This document shows, one piece after another, positions 25,001-38,153 of a stretch of 64,000 nucleotides of DNA. The position numbers and the translations under genes are program-made. A model generated the notes under the pieces. It was not told the DNA's origin. It was given only the letters and a program-made list of their open reading frames with translations, and searched no databases. This DNA is from Prunella strophiata (lineage: Eukaryota > Chordata > Aves > Passeriformes > Prunellidae), in assembly GCA_036583965.1 (NCBI GenBank), contig JAZBQD010000014.1, positions 64,200,395 to 64,264,394 on the forward strand. Reading direction: 5' to 3'. Position 1 is the first letter of the stretch; each line of letters begins with the position of its first letter.

Positions 25001-28000
25001 ACAGAAGTTTGGGTTGTTTCAGGCATCTGTACTAGGGAGGAGCAAAATGAACTGTAAACACAAGTATTTCTGCTCACCAATACTAAAGAAAACTTAGATG
25101 TCTATCTTAAATGAGGGCATCTACTATATTGGTTGGGTCAGATATGTGTGATTCCTGTTACTATGGCCCTGTGCAGAAGAAAATAACAAGATTTTTTCTT
25201 CCAGCCCTCATATTTGTGCCTTATTTCATATTCAATCAGTACAGTAAGTTACTAAAGAAAATGAAACAAAAAGGATCTGTCTCAACATAGTACTTGTTAT
25301 TAAAAGTATCATAAAGAAGAGTTTATAAGCTGACCCAATTTTTATAAAACATCTACATATGGTCTTCAGTCCCATTGAAATTATTAGATTTAGAAATGTG
25401 TTTAAGATCTTTGCTGAACTGGAACCAGAGTGAAATATGGTAGAATGAAAGCCACCTAAGTATCTAAGACATTGAAATATAGTTCAGTTCCATTAATAGC
25501 AGGTCTCTGTTTCAAGTAGAGCTGATCTGACAAAAGCAAAGCAAAATTACTCCGGTATATAAAAATGGGTTCCTATGGGCTGGTAAATTCTGATATAAAT
25601 TATTAAATCCCACAGAGATTTTTTAGATCAAAAGAACTTTGTACTTGCTCTATGTAGCCCCTTCTACAGAGAAAAGAAACTGCCAAATATCCTGCAAGGC
25701 AGATGTGAAAATATGATCTTTAAAAGCAATTGTGACTTTCTTGCTTTCCCATTTATTTTTCTGTGCTGCATCCAAAAGCTCTTTGGATGTACAACATCCA
25801 CTTAGAGATCTAATGCACAGCACAAAAACATAAGGTGCTCCAGAGTAAATGCCCCTGTAAATGCAGATCACTACTTTGGAGTGAACTGGGGAGGTACCAA
25901 GACACACCAACAAGTCTTTGCAAATGACACTGTTACTTTTCTAATTAAAAATTTAACCATGTCTACATCTTCCTCTAAAAAAGCATGCTGCAATTTTAAA
26001 GATGCAGTTCTGGATATACATCACAATCCACAGTTTCCCTAAAAACAAATTGATCTGCATGTTTAATTTCTCAGCCGTCCAGACACTCTATTTTTTTCAG
26101 AAGAAAAAAAAACATGGAACTTTGCCTTCTAATTTTATTCAATTAGGATTTACTGGAAAACACAAAATAGGCCTTTAACTGGGGAAACAAAACCTGTGAC
26201 TCCGTTCTCCTTAGGAGGCCCTAACCATCATATTACACAGTTAGAGCTTACTTCTTTTTTCCTAATTCACTCTTGGGGACAGTAAATCTTGTATCCATTT
26301 TCCCATTGGAGAGGTGGGAGGTGCCTCTGCCCTCCCCCATTAACCCTCTTGACATAAATTCTGGCTGTCATTCACACTCCTGGGAATGAGGAAATATAGG
26401 TCTGGTCCCCACTGTCTGAGGAAGGAAGAGAAACCAGTTTCCTCACTTCCTGTGCAAGTGGTCTAAGTGGTACATTATTACACTAAAAGCCACCTCTGCA
26501 ACTACTTACTGATCCAATGTCAGCACATTAGGGTTTGTCTCAGATGGATTTAGTGAGAGTCATAATCTTTCTGTGCATTAGATGCACTTTAATGGGCCAT
26601 AGGCAGCCAGTCAAAAGCTTAGATGGGGCTGAAGCTTTTTGCCTCAGTCTTGATTAGGTTTAGATAGAAAGCAAACACAGAGGCATCAGCTCACTTGCCT
26701 GGCTGATTCAAGCTAGGACACCTGATCTGAGATGCTCTGAAGTTGCTGGACAGGTCTAAATACCTACCAAAAATATTTGTGCCCTTCCAGACTAGAAGAA
26801 AAGCCCATACAGAATACCCACTCTTGTGAAAAGACTCCAGACATGTATGCTAATAAACCTGAATAATGTCTGAACTTCTCAGGCTAGGGCTGTTTCCAGC
26901 TGAACCTAAAGCAGAAACAGATCTTAGAAGTCAAGTGGAGATTCACCATGGAAGTGTGGGGTTTAGAGGCATTGGCATAAACTTTATTCATTTTGCACTT
27001 TTCAGCATTTATACTTCAGCTTCATTTCAAGTCAAGCATCCAAGAATGAATAAAAGATAAATTCCTTTGGGGATCTGAGCTTTACTCACCGAGCCAAGCA
27101 CTACATTTGCCTTGCATTGCTCGGCTGCTGTGCTTGAAGAATACACTAAGGAAGAAATTGTCTATCAGGAGCAAAGTACCAGGTTTCACATGTCTCTGCA
27201 GGGTTGATAGTTCACTGAGAGTTATGGAGCCAAGATTCTGCCAAAGTTTCCTTCTTGCTCTAGTTATTCTGAGTGTAGATTCACAGATCCAGAAGGTCAT
27301 AAAGGGTCAAGGGACAACCTTAAACATAAGCTCCTTTATATTTGTCTACACTCCATAAACTCTAAACTTGCCTGATGACATCTGGCACATCTTACTCTTT
27401 CATACTGTACAGAGGGTCTCTTCTCTCAATACTATATAAAATTACTAGTCTTGTTAAGCATGTGAATTTATAATGTCTGAAAATCATTCTTGCTTATCTG
27501 CATGTCTTCACCTAAATAATATTTCCAAAAGTCAAGTCTTATATTTATTCAAGGCACTGAACTTGCAAAGCATAAAATTTCTAAGCTGGGAATGTTGGCA
27601 TTTCTAAGGTCAGCAGCAAAGATTGGTTTGCAAACCTAACTGAAGTTTTGATTTGCTTCAGTGCCATGCAACAGCTTGGCTTTTAAAGCATCAAATTGCT
27701 TTTTTAGTACATTTAATTAAACTTCTAAGACTGCTTGGCAAGCTTAAACTCCACTTGTTGCAATCAGCAGCATGGTGATTATTTATAATTTCATGAAGAT
27801 TGCTTCCATCTGTACTTCAGTGCAATTAGGGAGTTTATTCATAATTCATTAATTTTAAAGACATGTACATAAAACATGATTCTGTGCTCTAACTTTATGT
27901 GTAACAATTTAATGACACTTAAGAATATCTAACAATTAACAATGTTTCAACAAACTAATGATTTGTAAAAGCAGAGTAAAATTTAGCAGCTAGAGTTAGA

Positions 28001-28303
28001 ATTCAGCCTTGCCACTTTGGGTGATGTACATGCCTACATGTAAGGAGAGAAATGGCTTTTTCAAGGCTAATTGTTGCATCTGTCCTTTTGTGCTGTGGAT
28101 TTAAGACACTTATCAGAAAGAAGAAATGCAGGGAAAGGTAAGAAAGAAGAAAGCAATTCTTGCAACCTCTCAAGAATCCAAATATTGGACCCAAGCAGCA
28201 GGCAGAACTGAAGAAAATGGTTTTAGTGTAGTCTGGTATTTCCTGTGCTTTCTGATGGGTGACACCAACTGTGATGCAGAGATAATCCATATTTACAGTA
28301 AAC
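25001..28303. other. Unique stretch with possible conserved noncoding blocks
   Basis: There is no gene. Two parts look like slowly evolving noncoding DNA: about 26500-26640 and about 27640-27880. The second is dense in TTTAATTAA, TTATTTATAATTTCAT and CAATTAGGGAG words. I cannot align them here, so the call is low confidence. Confidence 0.35.
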
Positions 28304-28434
28304 TCTGTAGGCCAGGCTGGATGGGGCCCTGAGAAACCTGAGCTGGTAGATGGTATCCCTGCCCAAAACAGGGGATTAGAACTGAATGATCTCTAAGGTG
28401 CCTTCCAACCCAAACCATTCTGTGATTCTATGAA
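28304..28434 (+). mobile_element. CR1 LINE 3' end, about 130 bp
   Basis: GGCCAGGCTGGATGGGGCCC, TGAGAAACCTGAGCTGGTAG, a TGATCTCTAAGGTGCCTTCC block and the intact terminus CATTCTGTGATTCTATGA are classic avian CR1 3'-end text. It is among the least diverged copies in the window. It is 5'-truncated and non-coding, and an open frame at 28126-28332 merely runs into it. Confidence 0.96.
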
Positions 28435-31400
28435 ATATTAGACAAGATTACATACAAAATTTTTATAGCACAGTCATGGATTTTAAAAAAATCAAACTGA
28501 GGTTTCCATAATAACTAAAATATTACTTTTAACATCATCTCATATTTTGTACATTTTCTCTGTGGTCATCTTCAGGGAAATTAATCAGATGGAGTGCTAA
28601 ATTTAGACTGAGCACTTTGATCAACAAGTGAGTTGCCAGAAAGCTAAATGTCAAATGTTATAAGACACTGATTGCACTTATGGTCCAAGTTCTTGACTAG
28701 GTGCTGATCTATCTGCTGGTAAAGGACAATGTATAAACAGGATAAAAATAAATCAAGCCTCCTAAAGCAATGGGAAATGATTGAAATCAACTTTCATTTT
28801 GTCAGATTTTGCTCACAGTGTCCTCTGGCATGCTGGTAAAGCAGTAGCCTTAGCTAAATCCTTCCTTTCCCTCACCCTGAAGAGCAACTTCTACTTGCTT
28901 GGTTTGGAGCACTATGAGACAATTTTGCAAGGGACTTAAGTATTGTGAATTTTCTTTAGAACTGACTGCAACCATAGGGCAGGTCAGACACTTATGTGCT
29001 TGACTGAATCAGTATCAGGAACAAAATTCAAGCTGCACATCAGGGTAAGCATCCAGAGAGAAACACAGCTGGTGACACTGAACAAGACCCCTGAGGCTTC
29101 AGAGAATACCAGTTCAGCAGAAATAGGGTCAGTATAGACTGTCAGCTTTAAATTTGAGAAATGGAGAAAAGCTGCTCAACCTTTATCACCACTCCTTTCA
29201 ACCTTACTAAAAATACAGTTTTCTACCATGGTGATATGTTACCACAATATTTGCTCACACAAGCCTAAAAAGCTGAAAGCTCATCTTGGTGACTAATTTG
29301 GAAGCTTGAGTTCAAATACATTACTTCTCATGTAATTAGTGCCCATCCCTGAGTCACATCTGTAAATTCTTAATTGTAATATTTCTTGTATGTGTTATAC
29401 ATTAACATGATTTGCTCTGTGATCTTTCATCCTGAATTTCTTCAATATGGGTGAAACATGTCATTTGTTTCCATGGTGTAGACTAACAGCACAAATGAAG
29501 TTCTTATGATCTCTTTATCTCATAAAATAGAATACCACGCATGTCAAAATATTTAAACATAATCAGACATGGGCCCTTACCCAAATCCAAATCATTGCTG
29601 AAGGTTTGGAAAGTATTAATGCTTTATCTCTCCAAAGCTCCAGAATCAGTCCAAATCTTTATCTGAACTCATCCCATCATGTACAACTTTGAGTTTAATG
29701 TAACACAGACAAGGATAGAGAGACTATTTACTGGTATAAATCAAAACAGCAGTACAGACAGAGCATGGTCTCAGAGCACACCTCACACAAACTCAGCAAA
29801 ATTATTATCTGTCCAAGCACACATTTTACACTGAGTAGCTGTTGCTGTGCATGAAAAAGGTTATTTGGCCACAGTTTCACCCTAAAAATATATTGTTAAG
29901 TGATTCCTATAGATTAAAAATGCACACTAAAGATGCATACAGATTATTAAATATAAAATATTTTTTTGGCACTAAAGTGTTATAAACTGATGGGTAATTT
30001 TGAAAAAAAAGAATACTGACATAAATCAATCCAGAAGCTAAAAGAATTTATTACAGAGATGGGCTGATACACTTAAATATGCACAGTGTCTACAGATCAT
30101 TGCAAAGGGATCTTTCAAACAGTTGTGAATCATTAAGTCAGTTCAAATTATTTTATGTTGTTTTAGACGGTAATCCTCAGGGAATATCCATATTTGTTTG
30201 AGATTTCAGATGAACACCAATAACCACACACTGTGTTTGTAGTATGTCACCTGAGAAATTCCACCTGAGTCTTTAAAACAAACCTTGATTCATCATCAAT
30301 CAATGATATACTGCTGACAACAACTCCTCATTGGTACAAACCAAAAATAGATTATATATTCCAGCATAGTATCTACTTTTTGTTTTCTTTACTCTTTCAA
30401 ACCCTCTGCCTGGCTCATACTTCAGTCCTCCCTTGAGAGGTGCAGGTCAAACACGTGTTTCTCCTGTTTCCACAGAGCCACAGTTGCCTGTGAGCTGTAA
30501 CAAGTGGGTATAAAACCCAGGTGATACAACACTAAATGGCAGTCACTGTTTGGCACTACGGTCAATGGGTCAAGGCACAATTTCTTTTCCATGTAATTTC
30601 TTGGCTGCCACAATTGTATATTTTCTCTGGCTGCTACATAACCTGGACATACTAATTTAATGACTTTTCCCTAAGAGCAAAAGCCACTGTTATATTCAGA
30701 AAAATGGCTATATATTTCAAGTTTCCTTACATCAATATTATGACAGTACCCACATTGTTTTACAGCCCCATGCTGACAAGCCATTAACTTTGTTTACATT
30801 AGACCGTGGCTTAAGTTGGAATTTGGAGTTGGATTTCAAATACCCCAATATCCACAGATGTTAGAAGAGGGGTCCTTGGCTTAGCTTACTGAGGAACAGC
30901 ACAAAATTTGGATCTGGACCTAAGTGTGATTTTGAATTTGTGCCAACTTTGAGGTGTTTTGCATCAGAAGCTTAAAACAGTTCCTTTCAGAACAGGGGTG
31001 CTCTATTTAAAGGATGCTGGTTTTTAAGTCCAAATGGCATTGCAGAGTGGGCAAATACCTGCTGAACAGTGGGAATTCTTAGGATCTCATACCTCATTTT
31101 TCAGCCGCTTCTAGGTATTTAGAAGAAAAATAATTTCTTTTACTTCAGTGAAATTTCTCTTGATACCCCATAATGTGACAAGAGTTGAGGACTCTATGGG
31201 AGATTTGGCTTCAGCTTCTGGTTCTGTCACAGAGACACTGTCAAGATACATCATGATGTCTACTCTCTTGATGGAAGAGTAATAATTCTATTACAGCTTC
31301 CTACAGTTTGGTGAGGATTGACATTTGGATGATAAAGTGATCCTTGCCTGCAGAGACAAGTGCTACAGAACAGGACTGTGAACATGCCTACACTGTGAAA

Positions 31401-31620
31401 TCAGCCAAAGGAACAGGCAAATCTTCATGTCCAGGGATTGCCAGCTCAGGCTGGTATTGCCTGCACACAATTTGGCAGCTTTCAGATCCAGGCTGGTTTG
31501 CAATCTGCCCATTCTGCTCAGGCTGAAGGCAGGCACAGCAGGGCTTGGTTTGTCTGCAACTACCAGCCTGCTTTCAGTGAAAACCAAGAGCAACAGAAGT
31601 ACAGGATCATTTCTCTTTAC
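28435..31620. other. Unique-looking stretch, nothing recognised
   Basis: There is no gene. The patch at about 31330-31600 is less AT-rich and has overlapping open frames in two plus frames and on the minus strand, built partly on repeated CAGGCTGGT/CAGGCTG words (31448, 31490, 31518). No domain is recognised. Confidence 0.5.
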
Positions 31621-31652
31621 AATCAATCAAATCAAATCAAATTTCAATCAAA
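31621..31652. repeat. (ATCAA)n-like short tandem repeat
   Basis: AATCAATCAAATCAAATCAA followed by ATTTCAATCAAATAGC makes an imperfect 4-5-bp repeat. An A10 run (31664-31673) and more A-rich text to 31735 follow. Confidence 0.85.
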
Positions 31653-33893
31653 TAGCATCGTTTAAAAAAAAAACCCGACCATAAAAAAAATAAAAAAGCA
31701 AAGCTGCCATCACCAAAAATGAAAAAAAAAAAAATCAATCCTGTGAGCTTTTAATCATATAATAATCAAATAATATAAAAATAGAATTTCATAATTTTAA
31801 CCAATTTTTTCATGTTATTGTAAAGGTGTCATTCAGTGACAATAGAGACAAGCATGTGCTCACCTCAGAACAGACTTTAAACAAAGCCCTGAATTTCTTT
31901 CATGGAGACAATAAACAGACATAATTTGTATTTCTCACTTTGAGAAGCCGGTCCATCTGATGTCCGATGGCTCCACTTCAAAGACATCCCACATGAACCT
32001 TTTCCATGTGACTCCATGTGTGGTATTACAGAGATGAAGGGGCCAGCTCCCAAGAAGTGGGAAACAGTGCCTTAAAATTTACTCTGTGAGCAGAGATTTA
32101 TGGAAGATCAGAAGACTTTATAAAGTAAATAATGAACATTTAGCAAATATATACAATGTACAGACTATTTACCAAGAAACTTGAAACGGCTGTCTTGGAA
32201 GAGTTCCAGTTTCTCAAGTAATCTAGTTATCAGGTTTTAAAAAAGATCCAACATGTATGACACTGACAAAATCGGGCTAAATATATTTTTTCCAGAAGGA
32301 GCGGGGTGGTAATAGGAAATACCCTTTTAAAGGCAATTAACAAACACTCCTTTAACTGGTAACTTGTTCCAAGTAATGTAGGGGGGGGGAAAAAGTAATC
32401 TAATTTGGAAATCTGCTTGCAATGCACACATGCATAAATCTATTTCAAAACAGGCCTGGGTATGGATAGCAGTGCAGAGACTTAAAAAAATCCTTCTAAA
32501 TTATCTATTTCAGGTCATTGCAGAAGCCCCTAACCTGTGCTGAGAGGTGCCTGAGCTGGGGCCCTTCTTCTAACCAGTCCAGAGCTCTCAGGCAAAATGC
32601 CTTCTCTGCACAGGTTTTCCATTTTCTATGAAAATTAGAGTAAAAACTTGTGTGACAACAACAATGTTGAGTCTATACTCTGTGTATGTGTTTATTGACA
32701 ATTTGTCTGTTTTTCTTCTTTGGTACTTTCCATGGTTATGGTTTGACCTGGATTATTTTTACTTTTCTTTTAAATAAGATATTAAGATCTCCCCAAAAAT
32801 GTGGAGTTTGTGCTGAATTCAAATATATAGATTTGTTAAAACAGGAGGCTATTTTCACACCTTAGCAACAATAAGAAAAAGGGAAAAGGCACAGGTGACT
32901 GAGAAAGCTGGAAAGGAAATGGAAGTTGGATGCACTTGGGGGAAATTTTTAAAATATCAGAACCCTTCTTTACAAGGTTCTTTCAATGAAATCATGCCTC
33001 TCCAAGATAACAAAGTACTTTGCTTGGAAATGAAGAAAATTAAAGAAAAAGGTTTTTAAAATAACTTAAACATGAAAAATATTTTAAAGAAACTAAAAAC
33101 ATTGATCTTAATTCAAATAATTGTAAAATTTTGCCTAAAATTTTAGACTATCCTTAGTTGTGATGACATATTTTTTGGAAATCCCTGTTTTGGAAAGACC
33201 ATAAGTAGTTTTCCTCCTTTTTTTCCTTCCTTTGACTTGCAGGGCTTTTTTTCTTTCAAGTATTGACACTTTTTGATAAGCACTAAATTTAGACTACCAG
33301 TCTGTTTCATAGGCCTCTTACAAATTTAAAGCTTTGGGGAGAAAAATTGTTTCATTTTGCTGCAGTGGTCTAAAAGACAAATGTGATTGAACTGCACAGA
33401 CATTTTGGATAATGAAGGGAAGAAAAAGAGATACTGTAAACCTGTTACTTATTCTGAGCTACTCCTAAGCTGATTTGCTCATCTGTGGCCCTCTATATCA
33501 AATTTAGGTGAAATGAAAACCAATTTTGAATGTAAAGCTGCCTGTTCCTTAATACATTCTGATTATTGGTCTCTTGAGTGTAACACCAAGTGTTGTTAAT
33601 TAGCTAATCTAATCAGTCCTGTGCAATGGCACAGTAGCTAAGGATCTGACTCATTCTCCTTCACTCACACTAAATACCTCCATGTCCCATGACTTCTGAG
33701 CAACTGCAATTATGACATCATTTTATTTCTCTGGAACAGCTGAAAGTTCTTCCCTGCCTGAGATGCTTACCCTCTGGATACTTTGCTGCTGGGTTTGGGA
33801 GTATGGATGACCCAGGGGGATCACTTAGCACTTTATTAATTTATCCTAATTCTTGTCCAGGGAAAGCTGATCGTTCCAGTGGTAACTCACTGA
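31653..33893. other. AT-rich stretch, nothing recognised
   Basis: A G9 run lies at about 32381-32389. A TTAATTAGCTAATCTAATCAG block near 33596-33616 looks like homeodomain-type sites. I see no gene and no recognised repeat. Confidence 0.5.
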
Positions 33894-33907
33894 ATTTGCA
33901 TTTGCAT
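33894..33907 (-). promoter_or_regulatory. Overlapping octamer (POU-type) motifs
   Basis: ATTTGCATTTGCAT holds two copies of ATTTGCAT (33894-33901 and 33900-33907), the reverse complement of the POU/OCT octamer ATGCAAAT. They lie about 50 bp before a CR1 insertion. Octamers arise by chance in AT-rich DNA, so function is only a possibility. Confidence 0.35.
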
Positions 33908-33954
33908 GTCACATACTCTTTGGTTAACCTTTAGCAGGACAATCCTAAGTGAGG

Positions 33955-34348
33955 GAAGAGCTGGGCCAACTGTATACTGGGGTTGTTTAGCCTGGAGAAG
34001 AGGAGGCTCAAGGGAGACCTTGTTGCTCTCTACAACTCCCTGAAAGGAAGATTTAGCCAAGTGGTGGTTGGGCTCTTCTCCCAGGTAACAAGAGAGAAGA
34101 CAAGAGGAAATGGTTTCAAGTTGTGCCTGGGAATGTTTAGATTGGATATTAGGAAAAACCTTCTTCACTGAGAGTGGTTAGGCATTGGAATAGGCTGCCC
34201 AGGATAGTGCTGCAATCACTGTCCCAGGTAATTTTCAAAAAATGTGCAGCTGTGATACTCAGAGACAAGTTTGAGGGGTGAACTTGGCAGTGCTGGGTTA
34301 ATGATCTTGGAGGTGTTTTCCAACCTTAATGATTCTGTGATTCTGTGT
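33955..34348 (+). mobile_element. CR1 LINE 3' region, about 390 bp
   Basis: This is one of the two longest CR1 copies here. In order I see the GTTTAGCCTGGAGAAGAGG block, AGACCTTGTTGCTCTCTACA, a GGAAATGGTTTCAAGTTGTG block, TTAGATTGGATATTAGGAAA, CTTCTTCACTGAGAGTGGTT, GGAATAGGCTGCCCAGG, a TGATCTTGGAGGTGTTTTCC block and the end GATTCTGTGATTCTGTG. This covers the end of the ORF2-proximal region through the 3' UTR. The 62-codon open frame at 33983-34171 lies wholly inside it and is not a gene. Confidence 0.96.
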
Positions 34349-34534
34349 CTCCAACATGACCCTATTTTTATCAAGTCAACAAACATATCACTTCAGTGTC
34401 AGATGGTAAATTTTTAACTTTTGCAACTCAAACATCAAGTGACCAAACAGCTTTATCCAAGATACAGAGGCACTGCACTGAGAGTCAAAACTAGGTCTTA
34501 GGCATGTGAAAACCTCAGGTACTTCAATGTATCC
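34349..34534. other. Short unique spacer
   Basis: Unique-looking sequence between the CR1 and a T15 run. Nothing recognised. Confidence 0.5.
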
Positions 34535-34549
34535 TTTTTTTTTTTTTTT
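34535..34549. repeat. T15 run
   Basis: A pure T15 followed by CTTTTTCTTTG makes a short pyrimidine tract. No attached element is visible. Confidence 0.9.
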
Positions 34550-36307
34550 CTTTTTCTTTGAGACTAAAACTTTTAGCTTTAACTGTGTTGTTAAAATACA
34601 GAAATACAGAATTAATGGTGCAAAGAGTTAAGAAAGCTGCATCATCTAAGAAAAGGTCATATTTTTGTAATGCTATAATAGTTCAAATCATAATAAATTC
34701 CATCTGGTCTTTTGGAAAAATATATCTACTAAAACTCTAAATATCCAGATACAAAGAATGGAGTATAGGGTGTTGGTGAAAGCACAGCTTAACAGTTTGG
34801 GACCAGGTTTGATCTTGGATATGATCTGTGACATTTACAGACCTGCACAGGAGCTCTTGCTCAGCACTGCACAGTGTAACACACCTGGATGTCTGGTTTT
34901 GTCCCCAGGCCTGCAAAACAAGACACCCATTTCCCCAGACATCTGCATTTCTCCCTGTGGTGTATTTCTCACAAAAGTATTTAGGTAAGTAACCAGGCAC
35001 TGCCCAGCTTTGCTCTACAGTGAGTGCACATGCTGGAAAGTAGAAGTTGGCATGGTTAAAGTATGAGAGAGATTATTTACAAAGAGCTATTAAGGAACAA
35101 AATACAAATTGCAGGATTTTCAAAGTAATGTGCGCTTGTTAATTGTCTCATACAAAAGCTTGTATATTTACATAAATTCATTAAATCAGTTTAAAATAAC
35201 TGATTTAACACTAGCAATTCACCAGGAATTTATGCTTGTGTGCTCTTATATACATTGCAGAATTAAGTACTTAGCATGGCTTATATATATTAACAGAATA
35301 AGAGATGAAGTAAAAAATCCTCTATGTTTCAAAGAATTGAGAAATACATCTTATTTCCAGTTGTTAAAAGTGGAAAACTTACTAATTTAAGTCTTTCAAC
35401 CAAATGTTAGATTTTTTACATTTCTTCTTCTGGCTTAAAATGATATTTAGTTCAGTGACTAAACTGTTTAATTTATTCTTTCATTAATTGCACAATCATA
35501 GACCAGATTCAACATGGATGTAAACCAGTGTCATCAGTAGCATTGTAACAGCTTGTATTTGGCTGCTTGTAATCATGCTAAAGGTTGCTCTCAAAGTAGG
35601 TTGAAGCAAAACCTGCTAGCCAAAATACATATTTTTCTAGGACTGATGCTAAAAAAATAAGGAAACTCCAGCCTGGAAATGTTTTTATTTCTGCATATCT
35701 TTGGCATGTCTTTCCTTCTACCTTCTCTGCCCTTGCAAGCTATCACTGCATATTATCTCTGAGCACAGCAGTAAAATAGTTCAAGCATATTTCAATATGT
35801 AATATTTAGCCATTGGGAAAAAAGTGCTTCCCAAGTATTTTCATTTTCTGTATCTTTAGTGTCTCTTCTTTCTCTAATTGCATGTTTTCAGGAAATAAAT
35901 ACAGAGGTAAATTCACGGTCATATTCTGTTAATACTTATCCAGGGCAAACTCCACTGACTTGAAGGGGGCAGACTCAACAGCAAGCAAGATTTAGTGTAT
36001 GAAATGTCAGAATACTGTAACCATAGTAGCAGGTATATGTAAAAGACAGATTGTTCCTGTACCCCTTTTGAAAGGAGAGATGTGCTCTGAAGGATATGTG
36101 AGTGTGAGTGTATAGAAAACAGGGTCAACAATTTTATACAAGAAAAGCCTTCTTCTCTAGAAGCCTGAATAATCTTGAATTTTTTGACAACCTTGAGTCA
36201 TGTTTACAGAATCAAAATCTAAATTTAGCTTTCAAGTTTATAGATGTTTGGTTTAGTTTATATCTTTTGTCTCTGTCTCTTTTTATCAGGAGTATCATAA
36301 CCACTGG
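34550..36307. other. AT-rich stretch with a short inverted repeat
   Basis: There is no gene. TTAAATCAGTT (35181-35191) and its exact reverse complement (35198-35208) flank a 6-nt spacer. Near 35945-35969, CAAACTCCACTGACTTGAAG resembles an amniote repeat motif of the CCATTGACTTCAATGG kind and may be the relic of an old element. Nothing else is recognised. Confidence 0.5.
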
Positions 36308-36330
36308 AAAAAAAAAAAAAAAAAAAAAAA
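36308..36330. repeat. A23 homopolymer
   Basis: A pure run of 23 A lies between CCACTGG and GAGGGAGC. It creates a poly-lysine stretch in the 122-codon plus frame at 36108-36476, which is a strong reason not to take that frame as a gene. Confidence 0.95.
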
Positions 36331-38153
36331 GAGGGAGCTGTTTTGAAGGAAATCGTGCCACTAGTAGCAACCCAAGGACCAGGTTTTTAGCCAAGACAAG
36401 ATCCAGCAAATTCTCTGTCTATAGAGATGTACTCATTTGCATGGCCCTTCAAAGACAGCCTGGTGAGATATCGTGAGAGTGTCTGCCAGGGCTGGTGCAA
36501 GGCTGTGCATGTGTCAAACACATTGGGGTAAACATGCCCTCATGTCTGTCTCCACTGAAACATATCCCATCAGCTTTAATGAAAACTGTGTGTGAAATCT
36601 GGATATTGCACTGATGGCAGTAAACACAACAGAAAAGTGTCAGGCTGCACTGCTGCTTGGTGTAAATCCTTACATTGCTTTCCAGCTCTCAGCATTGTTT
36701 CCATCTATTGCAGGCAGAGCTGCTGATCTCAAATATTCCTGGCTAATAAACAATGGACAGCTTTCTGTCTCTCAAAGTGGGCACACAGATAAATGTTTCT
36801 GATAATAAAACAACAGAATTTCAGATAAAAAAAGGAAGTTAATATAAATTTTCACAGAATAATGACAACTACCAGAACCATATGAAAAGTTGTCATTAAT
36901 TTGTGTATGTGGGATAAATGGAGAGTCCATTGCACATACAGAATTTCATTCAACTTTTTGAAATAAAATTCAAGAAAGAGTAGCATAACTAGACTGATTT
37001 CTGACGAAGGAGGAAATGTAAACAATTACTTATTTTATTTTAGAATTCTCCTGAGTGAAGCAGGCAGTTTATTTTTTTTATTTAGAAGTTTTTCACTGGA
37101 AACGTTGAAACAAGTTTAAATGGGTCACAGATTAAGTCATTGTTAAGATTGTTGTCATGAATCTCAGAAAAGAAATATGCATGATTTAAAAAGCAAAAGT
37201 AAACTTTCATTTTCCACACTAGTTTTTGGGTCCATTTGTTTTACCTCATTTGCAGTGGGAAACAAAAATGAAGGTGGCACAGAAGAATAGTGACCCAACC
37301 ATATCACACTAATATTAGTAACTGAAAGAAAAAGATAAAATGAATGAAAGATGAAGAAAGATCTGTAGAAAATGGGAACTGCTTGGAAGGAAAAGGTTAT
37401 GAAATAAATAGATCTGTTTGTGGCCACAAAGCCTCTTTGTTAGTGTGGAAAATAATTGACAAGCATCAGATAGTTTGTCCTGACATCAGAAGACTGTGAT
37501 CACTAATTAAAAACATTTTGTGAATACAGACAGCAGACACCATTAAGGAAGGAAGAGCTGAGAAATCTTGGTTTGGGTTTGGCTTTTTTTTGTATTTTTC
37601 CCAAGAATGAAAAAAAAATTGTGATGGAGTGTGGAAACCCAAAAAAAGGCACAGGAATAATTTGTAGAGCTGTTCTGGTGCTGTTGCAGAGGCAGTAGAT
37701 GAGGAGAATGAATGGATGAACAGATGGGCACAAGATTCTGTGGTGACTCAGGCGGAATGTCAAACACCAAGACTCAGAAGTTAGTCAGTGACTTGGAAAA
37801 ATATGGGGTGATAGTTTAAACCAACCAGATTTGTCCAGGAAACTTAGTGGCAAAGCTTGTTTTAATTCTATAACTGCCTGATTGTTCTTTCATTCCTTTT
37901 CACCTTTTCCACCTCCTCACTCAGTCTCCTCCCTGTGATGCTCTTCCTGTGCTACTGCCACACTGCAGCAGCCAGAAGAGTGCCCAAGCAGCCAGGGCTG
38001 CCCCCTAAATTAGGCAAGGAGCAACTTTGAAACTGAGATGGTCTGGGACGAAGGGAATAGCGTGGATTTTTAGAAACATCTTCTCCATCTCACACTTCAG
38101 CTGCAGTGAGTCCGAGCTGGGCTTGGATGAAATGTGGACACACGGGACAGGAT
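36331..38153. other. Unique-looking stretch, nothing recognised
   Basis: I see no gene or confident repeat. An octamer-like ATTTGCAT occurs at about 36434-36441. Open frames on the minus strand at 37503-37770 overlap each other in two frames and lack any domain. Confidence 0.5.

Noticed and set aside
31330..31660. Cluster of open frames in three frames, possible exon
   Set aside because: Frames on both strands are open together, and repeated CAGGCTG words explain part of it. There is no domain and no convincing splice sites.
33983..34171. Plus-strand open frame resembling a coding fragment
   Set aside because: It lies wholly inside the CR1 3' region, and its translation is just CR1 text read in one frame.
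36108..36476. 122-codon plus-strand open frame
   Set aside because: It runs through the A23 homopolymer, giving an artificial lysine run. It has no domain, and the A run would shift the frame with any length change.
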